A stretch of DNA of 59,908 nucleotides from Companilactobacillus keshanensis (GCF_003946205.1 NZ_RHOS01000015.1:1-59908); one strand, 5' to 3'. Shown: positions 1-9,008, numbered from the stretch's first letter. Numbers and translations are program-made. Notes: generated by a model from the letters alone, not told the origin.

Positions 1-9
1 TTTTACTTT

Positions 10-59
10 GTAAAAGAAAAATGAGTAATCAAGATTCCGTCGAATCTTGATTACTCATT
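10..59 (-). terminator. Strong hairpin terminator at the left edge, minus orientation
   Basis: An 18-bp perfect inverted repeat (20-37 and 42-59, loop CGTC) is followed on the minus strand by TTTTCTTTT, the form of an intrinsic terminator for a leftward transcript. It ends a few bases before sequence coding for the antiporter core begins, so it probably belongs to a different gene or element that replaced the antiporter's 5' end. The left gene lies outside the window. Confidence 0.6.
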
Positions 60-67
60 AATGTTAG

Positions 68-1762
68 TCTGTTTCATTACCATTGGCATTGGCCTTAGGG
101 GCTATCATCACTCCAACAGATGCGGTGGCAGTATCCTCAATTACCAGTAAAGTTTTAGTTCCAGAGGATGCAATGAATACACTAGAAAATGAATCGTTAT
201 TTAACGATGCTTCTGGTATCGTAGCTTTTAATTTAGCAATTGCCGCATTGGTAACTGGGAAATTTTCAGTTACTGATGGAATAAATAACTTCTTATACGT
301 ATTCATTGGTGGAATCCTTTTAGGATTAGTTTTGGGATACATTATTGTCGCTATCAGGATCATGTTGATCAATATGCGTGTTGATACGCCTTCTGTGATT
401 GTTCCTTATACGTTATTAACACCATTTATTGTTTATTTATTGGCTGAAATGATCGGAGTATCAGGGATTTTGGCAGTTGTTGCCACAGGACTTATTCATG
501 GGATGCAACAGGATCGTTTACGTTTGACGACTTCAAGATTGCAGATCGTCATGGGGACTACATGGTCGATCATAGCCAGTATATTGAACGGGATCGTTTT
601 TGTATTATTAGGTGCATCACTTCCAGAGGTTATTATTCATTTAAATGAACGTGATACAGGTTCGATCGGCATTTTAGTAGGATTAGGAATCTTTTTGTAT
701 GTAATTATGACTGTGATGAGATTCTTGTGGACACAATTGGGCTTTGCTGAGATCAGAGCTTGGAGTTCGCGTGATAAGATTTTGAACAGTGCTATCATGG
801 CATTAAGTGGTGTTCATGGTACCATTACTTTAGCAATGGCTTTCTCATTGCCACTTACATTGTCAGGGCACGCTTTTACCTATCGAAACGATATTATTTT
901 CGTTGCTGCAGTGGTTATTCTGACTAGTTTGATCGTACCAACTTTGGTATTGCCGTTCTTATTACCTAAAAAAGTACCTAATATTACTGAGAATGAACTG
1001 TCAAAGGCTAAGTCCGAAATGGTTCGCAGCGCTGTTCAAATGATTCAAAGAGATTTTAATGATTCTCCTGAATGTGGTGAGGTCATTCGTACTCTAGAAG
1101 GACAGCGTACTTATGCAGGACGTTGGAATCTTGATCGTGAAAAACTCGATGAGATATTCCATAAAACCTTTGACATTGAACGATCAATATTAGATAAAAT
1201 GTTAGCCGATGGCGAAGTAACTGATCAGGAATATGGCATGTATATGCGTGTCGCTGAGCATATGCTGGTTCATAATCAGAAGCGATATGGCAAGAAAGCT
1301 ATTTTGATGCTTAAATTTGTTTTCGTGGCAAAATTATCATTGAGTAAAAAGGCGCGCAAACGTCGTGGTGATCTTAGAAAAATTAGACGTGATTATCGAA
1401 AACAAAACCATACGAGAGAACAAGCTATAATGCAGAATCGCCAGATGTGGGGCCGTATCAAAGAAATAGAAGTAGAACCGTATAAGGAAGTAAGTTCTTA
1501 TTTAAGCCTGCAAATGACAGATGATAATGAAGTAGAAACTGGTATCGTTCGTCGTGCGTATGACCAAACACATCGTCGTTTATCCGGTACTAGAGATATG
1601 GAAAATTCTCAAAATGAGTTATTGATCCAGGCTTTTCAACATGAGCATAATTTTATTCAAGCACAAGTTGCTTCAAATAAGTACAGTCGTGAAGTTGGTA
1701 ATGAACTGTATCAGCAAATTTCCACTGACCAATTGGTTTGTTTCCAAACCTTCACCGAATAG
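68..1762 (+). CDS. Na+/H+ antiporter (CPA1/NhaP type), 5'-truncated
   Basis: This is a membrane monovalent cation/proton antiporter of the CPA1 family. The readable frame runs from about 68 after an in-frame TAG at 65-67; the first possible start is TTG at 83 and has no ribosome binding site. Family signatures are ITPTDAVAV at the start and ESLFNDASG about 40 residues later, the transmembrane and ion-binding motifs. Hydrophobic helices continue to about residue 300, followed by a charged cytoplasmic tail of about 250 residues. The first roughly 100 residues (about three helices) expected for the family are absent, replaced by the terminator-like hairpin. It is either a disrupted gene or a junction at an assembly edge. 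A tetR gene follows 20 nt downstream. Confidence 0.8.
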   Translation, partial: SVSLPLALALGAIITPTDAVAVSSITSKVLVPEDAMNTLENESLFNDASGIVAFNLAIAALVTGKFSVTDGINNFLYVFIGGILLGLVLGYIIVAIRIMLINMRVDTPSVIVPYTLLTPFIVYLLAEMIGVSGILAVVATGLIHGMQQDRLRLTTSRLQIVMGTTWSIIASILNGIVFVLLGASLPEVIIHLNERDTGSIGILVGLGIFLYVIMTVMRFLWTQLGFAEIRAWSSRDKILNSAIMALSGVHGTITLAMAFSLPLTLSGHAFTYRNDIIFVAAVVILTSLIVPTLVLPFLLPKKVPNITENELSKAKSEMVRSAVQMIQRDFNDSPECGEVIRTLEGQRTYAGRWNLDREKLDEIFHKTFDIERSILDKMLADGEVTDQEYGMYMRVAEHMLVHNQKRYGKKAILMLKFVFVAKLSLSKKARKRRGDLRKIRRDYRKQNHTREQAIMQNRQMWGRIKEIEVEPYKEVSSYLSLQMTDDNEVETGIVRRAYDQTHRRLSGTRDMENSQNELLIQAFQHEHNFIQAQVASNKYSREVGNELYQQISTDQLVCFQTFTE

Positions 1763-1782
1763 TAAAGAGGGCGGTGAAATTA

Positions 1783-2340
1783 ATGGATGATAAGAAAAAG
1801 AAGTTATTCGATGCAGCGCATGTTTTATTTTTGGAACGGGGATTTAAAGATACCGGAATCTCAGATATTTCAGGATTGGCCGATGTGGCGGTAGGGTCAT
1901 TTTATTTGTATTTCCAATCTAAAGAAGATGTCTTTTCCCAAGTTTATAATCGTGAAAATGAAGAGATCAAACGATTGATTTTGGAAAAGGTAAGTTTAGA
2001 TGATGATCCCGTTAAATTAATTCATGAAGTAATCAATCGAATTTTTAAATTATCTACTAATAACGCAATCTTAAAAGACTGGTTTTTAAATCAAAAAAAT
2101 ATTTCTTCCCAAAACGAGATGGCCGTTCAGGATAGCTTGATTTATTCGATATTGAGTAAATTGATCGATCGCTGGGTTCTTCAAGATAAAATAAATTCTG
2201 ATATGACTAAAGTTAGAATTATCGGATTATTTGATGCCTTGATAGTAATCAACTCTCATAAAAAAGAAATTGAGACTGAAGATTTTGATCAGGTTTTGGA
2301 TGATATGATTACCGGAGTGTTGAGAGTTGTATTAAAATAG
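1783..2340 (+). CDS. TetR/AcrR family transcriptional regulator
   Basis: A 185-residue DNA-binding repressor of the TetR type. The N-terminal helix-turn-helix spans roughly residues 20-50, with the typical stretch VGSFYLYFQSKEDVF; the rest is a variable ligand-binding helical domain. The ATG at 1783 is chosen because GAGGGCGGTGA lies just upstream, whereas an earlier in-frame ATG at 1738 lies inside the antiporter gene. It follows the antiporter by 20 nt and is probably cotranscribed, so it may regulate that operon (inference from position). Ligand unknown. Confidence 0.85.
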   Translation: MDDKKKKLFDAAHVLFLERGFKDTGISDISGLADVAVGSFYLYFQSKEDVFSQVYNRENEEIKRLILEKVSLDDDPVKLIHEVINRIFKLSTNNAILKDWFLNQKNISSQNEMAVQDSLIYSILSKLIDRWVLQDKINSDMTKVRIIGLFDALIVINSHKKEIETEDFDQVLDDMITGVLRVVLK

Positions 2341-2440
2341 CTTTTGCGAGGATATTGGTCTGGAACGTCCCAAGTCACAGAATCGTAGATGCCATACAAC
2401 GGCATTTTACTGCTAGCCAGCATCCTCACTCAGACTTGTT
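2341..2440. other. Structured non-coding element with imperfect terminal inverted repeats
   Basis: About 100 bases after tetR show no ORF. GCGAGGATATTGGTCTGG (2346-2363) is mirrored by GCTAGCCAGCATCCTCAC (2412-2429) as an imperfect inverted repeat, with a smaller internal stem ATGCC/GGCAT. It could be a fold-back repeat element or a structured RNA. No second copy is visible in the window. Confidence 0.35.
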
Positions 2441-2497
2441 TGATTTCGAAAATAATAGTTAATAAAGAATTTAAAAGTTTATACATAAATGATTATC

Positions 2498-2551
2498 AAA
2501 TAGGAGCTATATCACATTTCATTTTGCAATGTGATATAGCTCCTATTTTTG
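2498..2551. terminator. Bidirectional terminator between tetR and brnQ
   Basis: A 21-bp perfect stem (2498-2518 with 2528-2548, loop of 9) is flanked by A and T runs, so it can end transcription from both sides. It separates the convergent tetR and brnQ genes. Confidence 0.85.
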
Positions 2552-2617
2552 TGTAGATACATTTATAAATCCCTAATATTGAGTTGTAGGTTACATTACT
2601 CATAAACGAAAGCAAAA

Positions 2618-4009
2618 TTAATATTTAGACTCTTGTGTAACTCGACTATTAACGAATACTCCCATTTTTCCTAGAAGTAAACCGACAAAGAAACCAAGTA
2701 ACGTCGGTGTGATCCAACCAAGTCCTAGACTAGCAAATGGTACATATTGATGATAGACACCTATTAAATATTTTACAAAAGTTAAATTAGTGACAACTGC
2801 AGGTGATGAATTTAACATATCAAGTACTGCGGGTACAACTGTGAAAGCAATAGTCATTTTATAAACAACGCCAGCATATGGTTTGGCATGGACTGTCAAT
2901 GAAACTAAGATCAAGGCAAGTGATAGTGGATAAAGTAACATTAATACTGGTAATGACCAAGTGATAATCGTATCTAGTCCAGCGTTAGCAACAACAAATG
3001 ATACAAAACATGTAACACGTAACCAAGCTAAATAGCTGACTTTAGGGAATAGTTTATGAAAATCTTGTGCAAACGATGCAACAAGTCCCATAGCGGTTGT
3101 GAAGACACCTAGAGTAACTAATACACCAAGTAGTGCGGCACCAAAGTTGCCAAAGTATAAATTAACGATAGATGATAATGCGTCACCACCATTAGCTGAT
3201 AACTTCATTTTATTTAAACTGAAAGCACCTAATAAAACTAAACCAAAATAGATTAAAACTTCGAGTACGATGCTTAAGGTACCAGCTTTGGCAGTAACTT
3301 TTGATAATTCCTTATCACGATAACCCAGACTTCGTACAGCATGAACAAAAGTTACACTTAAAGCTAATAAAGCAACAGCATCAACTGTGTTGTAGCCTTC
3401 TAACATCCCACTGACGGTAGCTGTAGTTTGGTAGGCTGTGGTAGGCATGTGATTCAATCCGCCCATGGGATTTAAGAATGCGACTAAGAATACAACTGCT
3501 AATAATACCAAGAAAATAGTATTTAAATATTTACCGACATATTTCAATAGACGGCTTTGATGCAGTGTTAATAGATAAGCAACTCCAAAGAATAACGCTG
3601 TGAAAACTAACATACTGAAACGGTCAAATTGTGCAGGTACAAATGGTTTGATTGCCATCTCGTAAGCAGTAGCGGCAGTACGTGGGGTTCCAAAAAATGG
3701 TCCAATGGTTAAATGAACTAGTACTAAAAATAGTGCAGCATAATGTCTTCCAACTGGTTTAGCTAAGTCATATAAGCCGTCACTTTTAGTAACGACAACA
3801 GCCAAGATAGCTAATAAGGGAAAAAGTGAACCTGAAACAGCAAAGCCAATTGCGGCAGAAAACCAATTGTTGCCGGCCATTTGTCCTAAGTGGACTGGAA
3901 AAATTAAATTACCTGATCCAAAAAACATTCCAAAAATAAGAGAACTAACTACCAATAATTGAAAGAACTTATTCTTTTTTGATTTCTTTTCTTCTAAATC
4001 GTTTTGCAT
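2618..4009 (-). CDS. brnQ: Branched-chain amino acid transport system II carrier protein
   Basis: A 463-residue membrane carrier of the BrnQ/LivCS family that imports isoleucine, leucine and valine with a cation. The early motif GMFFGSGNLIFP is characteristic, and about 12 hydrophobic helices cover the whole protein. The ATG at 4009 is preceded by AGGAGGG at good spacing, so the 22 extra upstream in-frame residues are rejected. It is preceded by a T-box leader whose likely specifier is ATC (Ile), so expression should rise when tRNA-Ile is uncharged. It is monocistronic and ends at the bidirectional terminator. Confidence 0.93.
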   Translation of the reverse strand: MQNDLEEKKSKKNKFFQLLVVSSLIFGMFFGSGNLIFPVHLGQMAGNNWFSAAIGFAVSGSLFPLLAILAVVVTKSDGLYDLAKPVGRHYAALFLVLVHLTIGPFFGTPRTAATAYEMAIKPFVPAQFDRFSMLVFTALFFGVAYLLTLHQSRLLKYVGKYLNTIFLVLLAVVFLVAFLNPMGGLNHMPTTAYQTTATVSGMLEGYNTVDAVALLALSVTFVHAVRSLGYRDKELSKVTAKAGTLSIVLEVLIYFGLVLLGAFSLNKMKLSANGGDALSSIVNLYFGNFGAALLGVLVTLGVFTTAMGLVASFAQDFHKLFPKVSYLAWLRVTCFVSFVVANAGLDTIITWSLPVLMLLYPLSLALILVSLTVHAKPYAGVVYKMTIAFTVVPAVLDMLNSSPAVVTNLTFVKYLIGVYHQYVPFASLGLGWITPTLLGFFVGLLLGKMGVFVNSRVTQESKY

Positions 4010-4097
4010 AACAAACCCTCCTAATGTTATAAAGCCTAATCTGCGTAATGCCACTAATATCAGAATCCAAAACAACCACCTCTTTAAAATTTATAAG

Positions 4098-4364
4098 AAA
4101 AAAAGAGCCCTTCTCCAACTAAGGAAAAGGGCTCAAGTAGAACGGTACCACCTTTTTTGAGTAGTAAAAAAACTACTCACTTTAAATAACGGACAAACTT
4201 ATCCGCTAGCCAGATATTGGTGGCAACCACGATGATCTACATTATCGACATCGAACTCAGAAATGATTTTCAAAATTCTCTTAACGGTCACTTCACACTA
4301 ACCATGACTCACTGGGCGTAGTTGAGATTTCTACTTTTTTCTTCAACGTTTATTTTTGTTTATG
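4098..4364 (-). promoter_or_regulatory. T-box riboswitch of brnQ (likely isoleucine specifier)
   Basis: On the minus strand the leader has the T-box core GGTGGTACCGTT (plus-strand 4141-4152) followed by an intrinsic terminator, GAGCCC pairing with GGGCTC (4105-4134) plus a U run. Further 5' are the stem I features CAGTGAGTCATGG and GTGTGAAG. The likely specifier is ATC (4265-4267) followed by a purine, which would read isoleucine; this assignment comes from motif position, not from a folded model. Confidence 0.88.
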
Positions 4365-4370
4365 GCTCAT

Positions 4371-4399
4371 ATTATATTCACAAGAAAATTAGATTTCAA
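4371..4399 (-). promoter_or_regulatory. Sigma-A promoter of the brnQ T-box leader
   Basis: On the minus strand, -35 TTGAAA (4394-4399) and -10 TATAAT (4371-4376) are separated by 17 bp, giving a start near 4364 and a leader of about 355 nt before the brnQ ATG. Confidence 0.75.
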
Positions 4400-4443
4400 G
4401 AGTTTTACTTAATTTATTTCTAATTTATTTTCTTGGAATCTCC

Positions 4444-4472
4444 TTGAAGATTTGCTTCTTCTACTTTATAAT
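4444..4472 (+). promoter_or_regulatory. Sigma-A promoter of argGH
   Basis: TTGAAG (4444-4449), a 17-bp spacer and a perfect TATAAT (4467-4472). The transcript would start near 4479, leaving a leader of about 165 nt before argG. The promoter is divergent from that of brnQ. Confidence 0.7.
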
Positions 4473-4534
4473 GATTTCAATTTCGTAAAATATCTAAAAA
4501 AATATTTTTTTAAAGTTGCTGATATCAAGGGATT

Positions 4535-4548
4535 CGGTAACGCTTGCA
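4535..4548 (+). promoter_or_regulatory. Possible cre (CcpA) site in the argG leader
   Basis: Read on the minus strand, TGCAAGCGTTACCG matches the cre pattern TGNAANCGNTNNCA at all fixed positions but the last. It lies about 55 nt inside the transcribed leader, a roadblock position. CcpA control of argGH is known in Staphylococcus aureus; its extension here is inference. Confidence 0.35.
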
Positions 4549-4645
4549 AAAAATGACTGCTCCAGAAGGTTGTAATCATCACAATTTAATGTTAGGGTGT
4601 TTTTACAAAATTAATTTTTTTCTAATCAACGGAGGGAACAATATT

Positions 4646-5872
4646 ATGACAGAAACAAAGAAAGTAGTTTTAGCTTATTCAGGAGGTTTAGATACATCAG
4701 TTGCTATTCCTTGGCTTAAGAACAAAGGATACGATGTTATTGCTTGCTGTATTAATGTAGGAGAGGGTAAAGACCCCGAATTTATTAAGAATAAAGCGAT
4801 TCAGGTGGGTGCGATTGATGCTTTCTCAATCGACGCCCTAGATGAATTTGCCGATGAATATGCTTTGGTAGCATTACAAGGACATACTCTATATGAAGGA
4901 ACATATCCTTTGCTCTCCGCTCTATCCCGACCTCTGATTAGTAAAAAATTAGTAGAAATTGCACATCAAGAAGGTGCTGACACTATTGCTCACGGTTGTA
5001 CCGGTAAGGGTAACGACCAAGTTCGTTTTGAACTAGCAATCCACGCCTTAGCTCCAGAACTAGATGTTCTTGGACCAGTTCGTGACTGGCATTGGTCACG
5101 TGAAGAAGAAATTGATTACGCTAAGAAAAATAATATTCCTATTCCTATAAATTTGGACTCACCATACTCAATTGACGCAAATATTTGGGGTCGTGCTAAC
5201 GAATGTGGAGTTCTTGAGGATCCATGGGCAGAAGCTCCAGAAGATGCTTTTGGCATCACAACACCAATTGCTGAAACTCCAGATACACCAACAAGCATTC
5301 AAATCACCTTTGAAAAAGGTGTTCCAGTTGCCTTAGATGGTATAGAAATGAAATTTGCTGACATTATCAAAGAAATCAATAAAGTCGGTGGTGAAAACGG
5401 TGTCGGAAGAATCGATCATATTGAAAATAGATTAGTTGGTATCAAGTCTCGTGAAGTGTACGAAGCACCTGCAGCTATGATTTTGATCAAGGCTCATAAA
5501 GAACTTGAAGATTTAACTCTAGAACGTGACTTAGGTCATTTCAAACCAGTTATCGAAAAAGAATTGAGCGAGATCATCTACAACGGTCTTTGGTTCTCAC
5601 CATTGATGAAAACACTCCTTGCATTCTTAGATGAGAGTCAAAAGTATGTCAACGGTGTTATCAAATTACAACTATTCAAAGGTAATATCTGGATCCAAGG
5701 ACGTAAGTCAGAGAATTCACTATATGACCTTGATCTTGCTACATATACATCATCGGATTCATTTGACCAAAAAGCTGCTGAAGGATTCATCAAGTTATGG
5801 GGACTTCCAACAGAAGTAGCCGCACAAGTAGCTGCAAAAAATGCTGATAAGAATAAAGATGAGGTAAAATAA
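4646..5872 (+). CDS. argG: Argininosuccinate synthase
   Basis: A 408-residue cytoplasmic enzyme that joins citrulline and aspartate with ATP to give argininosuccinate, the penultimate step of arginine synthesis. The N-terminal PP-loop AYSGGLDTS at about residues 10-18 binds ATP, and [13 protein letters not shown] is the family signature. The ATG at 4646 follows GGAGGG at normal spacing; 34 further in-frame residues upstream look like translated leader. Its stop codon overlaps the argH start by one base, giving a tightly coupled argGH operon. Confidence 0.97.
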   Translation: MTETKKVVLAYSGGLDTSVAIPWLKNKGYDVIACCINVGEGKDPEFIKNKAIQVGAIDAFSIDALDEFADEYALVALQGHTLYEGTYPLLSALSRPLISKKLVEIAHQEGADTIAHGCTGKGNDQVRFELAIHALAPELDVLGPVRDWHWSREEEIDYAKKNNIPIPINLDSPYSIDANIWGRANECGVLEDPWAEAPEDAFGITTPIAETPDTPTSIQITFEKGVPVALDGIEMKFADIIKEINKVGGENGVGRIDHIENRLVGIKSREVYEAPAAMILIKAHKELEDLTLERDLGHFKPVIEKELSEIIYNGLWFSPLMKTLLAFLDESQKYVNGVIKLQLFKGNIWIQGRKSENSLYDLDLATYTSSDSFDQKAAEGFIKLWGLPTEVAAQVAAKNADKNKDEVK

Positions 5873-7257
5873 TGGGTACTAAAAAACTCTGGGGTGGACG
5901 TTTCCAGGCTCAAGCTGAATCTTGGGTCGATGAATTTGGTGCTTCCATTGGATTCGATCAGCTAATGGCTGATGAGGATCTTGAGGGTTCTTTAGCACAC
6001 GTTAAAATGCTTAAGAAAACGAAGATTTTAAACGAATCCGATAGTGATCAAATTATCGCTGGACTTGAAAACCTTCAAAAGGAATTGCATGAAGGAAAGC
6101 TTAACTTTACAGTTGAAAATGAAGATATTCATATGAATCTTGAAAGTATTTTGACTGATGAAATTGGACCAGTTGCTGGAAAACTTCACACCGGCCGATC
6201 ACGTAATGATCAAGTTGCAACTGATTTTCACTTATACGTAAAGAACCGTTTACCTAAAATTATTGAAGAAATTCAAACAATTCAGGGTAGTTTAGTTGAT
6301 TTAGCAGATAAAAATGTTGAAACAGTTATGCCTGGATATACACATTTACAACATGCCCAGCCAATTTCTTATGGCCACTATTTGATGGCCTATTATTCAA
6401 TGTTTAAACGTGATGTGGAGCGTTTTGAATTCAATATGAAACATGCAGATATTTCACCATTGGGTGCTGCTGCTTTGGCAGGTACTACTTTTCCCATTGA
6501 TCGTCAATTTACAGCTGATGAATTAGGATTTAGCAGTATTTATACTAATTCCTTAGATGCTGTATCTGACCGTGATTTTGCTCTGGAATTTTTAAGTAAT
6601 GCTTCGATCTTGATGATGCATTTGTCACGCTTTTGTGAAGAGATCAGTATGTGGGTCAGTTATGAATTTAAATATCTTGAGTTGAGTGATCAGTATACAA
6701 CTGGAAGTTCAATCATGCCTCAGAAGAAAAATCCTGATATGGCCGAACTTATCCGTGGTAAGAGTGGGCGTGTATATGGTCATCTTTTAGGATTGCTTTC
6801 AACAATGAAATCATTGCCACTCGCATATAATAAAGATCTACAAGAAGACAAAGAAGGTACTTTTGATACTGTCAAAACTCTTTTGCCGGCCTTGAAAGTC
6901 TTTAATGGAATGATATCTACTATGAAGGTCAATAAAGATAAAATGTATCATGCAACTATTAATGATTTTTCTAACGCAACAGAATTGGCCGATTATTTAG
7001 CTACCAAGGGTATCCCTTTTAGAGAAGCTCATGGAATAGTTGGCCAATTGGTTCTTAAAGGTCTTGAAGAGCATCGAAACTTGCAAGACATTACGATGGA
7101 TGAATTCAAGAAAATTTCTCCATTGATCGAAGAAGATGTCTATCCGGTCCTGCAGCCGGAAATTGCTGTAGCAAGAAGAAATTCATATGGCGGAACAGGT
7201 TTTGAACAAGTAAAGAAACAAATTCAACAGGCCAAACTAGAGTTGGCAGAAAAATAA
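5872..7257 (+). CDS. argH: Argininosuccinate lyase
   Basis: A 461-residue fumarase/aspartase-superfamily enzyme that splits argininosuccinate into arginine and fumarate. Visible motifs are [22 protein letters not shown] and the superfamily signature [11 protein letters not shown] with the catalytic serine loop. It has normal family length. It overlaps argG by one base, so translation is coupled. Ornithine carbamoyltransferase, which makes the citrulline substrate of argG, lies 28 kb away. Confidence 0.97.
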   Translation: MGTKKLWGGRFQAQAESWVDEFGASIGFDQLMADEDLEGSLAHVKMLKKTKILNESDSDQIIAGLENLQKELHEGKLNFTVENEDIHMNLESILTDEIGPVAGKLHTGRSRNDQVATDFHLYVKNRLPKIIEEIQTIQGSLVDLADKNVETVMPGYTHLQHAQPISYGHYLMAYYSMFKRDVERFEFNMKHADISPLGAAALAGTTFPIDRQFTADELGFSSIYTNSLDAVSDRDFALEFLSNASILMMHLSRFCEEISMWVSYEFKYLELSDQYTTGSSIMPQKKNPDMAELIRGKSGRVYGHLLGLLSTMKSLPLAYNKDLQEDKEGTFDTVKTLLPALKVFNGMISTMKVNKDKMYHATINDFSNATELADYLATKGIPFREAHGIVGQLVLKGLEEHRNLQDITMDEFKKISPLIEEDVYPVLQPEIAVARRNSYGGTGFEQVKKQIQQAKLELAEK

Positions 7258-7346
7258 AAGAGAGTTGACAAAATGTGTTCAACTTTCGGGCACTAAGACA
7301 AATAGACACCGTAATCCGGTTTTGGATTACAGTGCCTATTTTTTTA
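7258..7346 (+). repeat. Dispersed double-hairpin repeat, copy A, acting as argGH terminator
   Basis: Two hairpins follow argH: a short one, AGTTGA pairing with TCAACT, and a long one from 7300 (AAATAGACACCGTAATCC to its partner) ending in seven Ts, an intrinsic terminator. The block is clearly related to 18806-18889 (about 85% by eye), including the non-stem parts, so it is a repeat rather than two chance terminators. Confidence 0.7.
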
Positions 7347-8372
7347 AATTAATTTATTATTCACAAGTGTATTAACTGAATCTAAAATAATTTCTTCATT
7401 GTCTGAAATCGGTGACCAATTCAAAACCTTTTTGGCTTTTTCGTTACTTATATTGCGATTAGTTTCCAGTAATAATTTTCCTTCTTTAGCAGTTTGATTA
7501 AAGTGTGATCCAAGTTTTACTACCCAGTCTGGAAGAATTTTCAATGATATCTTTTCAGCCAATTCAGGACGATTTTTAGCGACTAGAGAGGCAATTTCAG
7601 GTAATGAAATTTTTCCGTCATCCGATGCGATGAAACGCTGCTTATTTGCTTTTGGTTCAGTCATTGCTCGAATGTGTAATTCTGCAACGTCACGAACGTC
7701 CACCACATTTAAATAAATATTTGGCACTCGTTTCATACTGCCATCGATAACATTTTTAATAATATCGAAACTACCTGATACGTGTGAATCTAATGATGGT
7801 CCTAACATGGCAACAGGATTAATAGTAGTAAATTCAAGTTTGTTTTCTGGTGAATTGATTATTTTCCAGGCACTTTGTTCGGCAATTAACTTTGACTTTT
7901 CATATAGTGATATACCAGACTGGTCAATCTTGGTCCAATCGGTTTCAGTCGTTGGAATAGATGAGGGCTTGCGACTGAAACCGATAGCTCCAAAGTTACC
8001 AGTCATAACAACACGTTTTACATTCATTTTCTGTGCCATTTTTATAATTCTAGTTATACCTGTGACGGCTGGTCTAATCGCATCAATTTCATTTTTAGGA
8101 ATATCAAAAAATACTGGGGATGCGACACTCAACACATAGTCTACCCCCGTCATGGCCTTATCCCAGCCGTCATCACTTGCTAAATCCGCTTCGTAAAACT
8201 TAAGTTTATCAAAATTTGAAATTCCATTCTGTTTCAATGTATTTATGACATGTTCCTTTTTCTTGAGAGATCTAACCGTTGTCCTGACTTGATAATTGTT
8301 TTTCATTAGTTTTAGAAGAATATGCATCCCTAAAAAACCGGTACCACCCGTAACCAAAACAGTTTTTGTCAT
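7344..8372 (-). CDS. NAD(P)-dependent extended SDR oxidoreductase (DFR/Gre2-like)
   Basis: A 342-residue extended short-chain dehydrogenase resembling dihydroflavonol reductases and yeast Gre2-type aldehyde/ketone reductases. The nucleotide-binding loop TGGTGFLG is at residues 7-14, and the catalytic YEKSK (YxxxK) lies near residue 168. The ATG at 8372 has GGAGG upstream; the ORF continues 36 residues further without a second binding site. It is divergent from a merR gene, and its promoter has the 19-bp spacer containing a dyad that MerR-type activators use, so the neighbour probably activates it on sensing a reactive aldehyde or similar compound (inference). Natural substrate unknown. Confidence 0.85.
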   Translation of the reverse strand: MTKTVLVTGGTGFLGMHILLKLMKNNYQVRTTVRSLKKKEHVINTLKQNGISNFDKLKFYEADLASDDGWDKAMTGVDYVLSVASPVFFDIPKNEIDAIRPAVTGITRIIKMAQKMNVKRVVMTGNFGAIGFSRKPSSIPTTETDWTKIDQSGISLYEKSKLIAEQSAWKIINSPENKLEFTTINPVAMLGPSLDSHVSGSFDIIKNVIDGSMKRVPNIYLNVVDVRDVAELHIRAMTEPKANKQRFIASDDGKISLPEIASLVAKNRPELAEKISLKILPDWVVKLGSHFNQTAKEGKLLLETNRNISNEKAKKVLNWSPISDNEEIILDSVNTLVNNKLI

Positions 8373-8415
8373 TTTATTTCCTCCATTGCTTAATTCATTT
8401 TTAATCATTATTATG

Positions 8416-8446
8416 ATAATAAACCCTAAACTATGGTTTAGTGCAA
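8416..8446 (-). promoter_or_regulatory. MerR-type promoter/operator with 19-bp spacer
   Basis: On the minus strand TTGCAC (8441-8446) and TATTAT (8416-8421) are 19 bp apart, longer than the normal 17. The spacer holds TAAACCATAGTTTAGGGTT, a dyad of the CTAAAC/GTTTAG type (8426-8431 and 8436-8441). Over-long spacers with a central dyad are the hallmark of promoters untwisted by MerR activators. Confidence 0.75.
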
Positions 8447-8461
8447 ACGCTAGGAGAGAAA

Positions 8462-8887
8462 ATGTTAAAAACATATTCAATTAAAGAAGTAGCCCAAAAA
8501 TTCGATCTTTCTATTTCTACAATCAGATATTATGACAAAAGAGGATTGTTGCCTTTTGTTGCTAAGAATAAATCCGGATATCGCGTGTTTACTGAGACGG
8601 ATTTGAATTTGATCAAAACAGTAGTATGTTTAAAAAATACTGGCATGGCAATCAAGAATATTCAAAAATATATTCAATTGGTAATGCAAGGGCCAGATTC
8701 GATTGAACAACGTAAACAACTGTTAGAATTACACAAACAACAAGTTATTCAAAAGCAAAAACTGTTGTCTGAAAATCTCCAAGAGATTAATTTCAAAATA
8801 AATAAATATAATTCCAAAAATGCCAAAGAGGTGATAAAAACAGAATTAGCATATGTCTTGGCAGAAAAAAAAGAATTAAAATTATAA
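8462..8887 (+). CDS. MerR family transcriptional regulator
   Basis: A 141-residue MerR-type regulator. The N-terminal winged helix-turn-helix (residues 1-70) begins YSIKEVAQKFDLSISTIRYY, followed by a helical coiled-coil dimerisation segment (about 75-125) and a short lysine-rich tail. There is no cysteine cluster, so it is more likely an organic-ligand or aldehyde responder than a metal sensor. The start at 8462 follows AGGAGAG. It is divergent from the oxidoreductase it most likely controls. Confidence 0.88.
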   Translation: MLKTYSIKEVAQKFDLSISTIRYYDKRGLLPFVAKNKSGYRVFTETDLNLIKTVVCLKNTGMAIKNIQKYIQLVMQGPDSIEQRKQLLELHKQQVIQKQKLLSENLQEINFKINKYNSKNAKEVIKTELAYVLAEKKELKL

Positions 8888-8934
8888 ATAAACTAAAATT
8901 AGTTGTAGATACTGATAAATCATGATTATTTTTG

Positions 8935-8985
8935 TTGACATCTGTAAACACAAAGAATAATATGTATTTAAGGATTACAAATGTA
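8935..8985 (+). promoter_or_regulatory. Copper-responsive promoter with two CopY-type boxes
   Basis: TTGACA (8935-8940), a 17-bp spacer and TAATAT (8958-8963) form a good promoter. GACATCTGTA (8937-8946) overlaps the -35 and TACAAATGTA (8976-8985) lies just after the start; the second matches the cop box TACANNTGTA perfectly and the first at 9 of 10 positions. Repression by a CopY-like protein is expected, but no copY is in the window. Confidence 0.75.
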
Positions 8986-9008
8986 AACGAAGAAATGAGG
9001 AAAGTATT

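Noticed and set aside
5638-5913. Minus-strand ORF across the argG/argH junction
   Set aside because: Shadow of two well-supported genes, without start signal.
8443-8458. cre-like TGCAAACGCTAGGA before merR
   Set aside because: One key position is wrong and it overlaps the merR ribosome binding site, so chance is likely.
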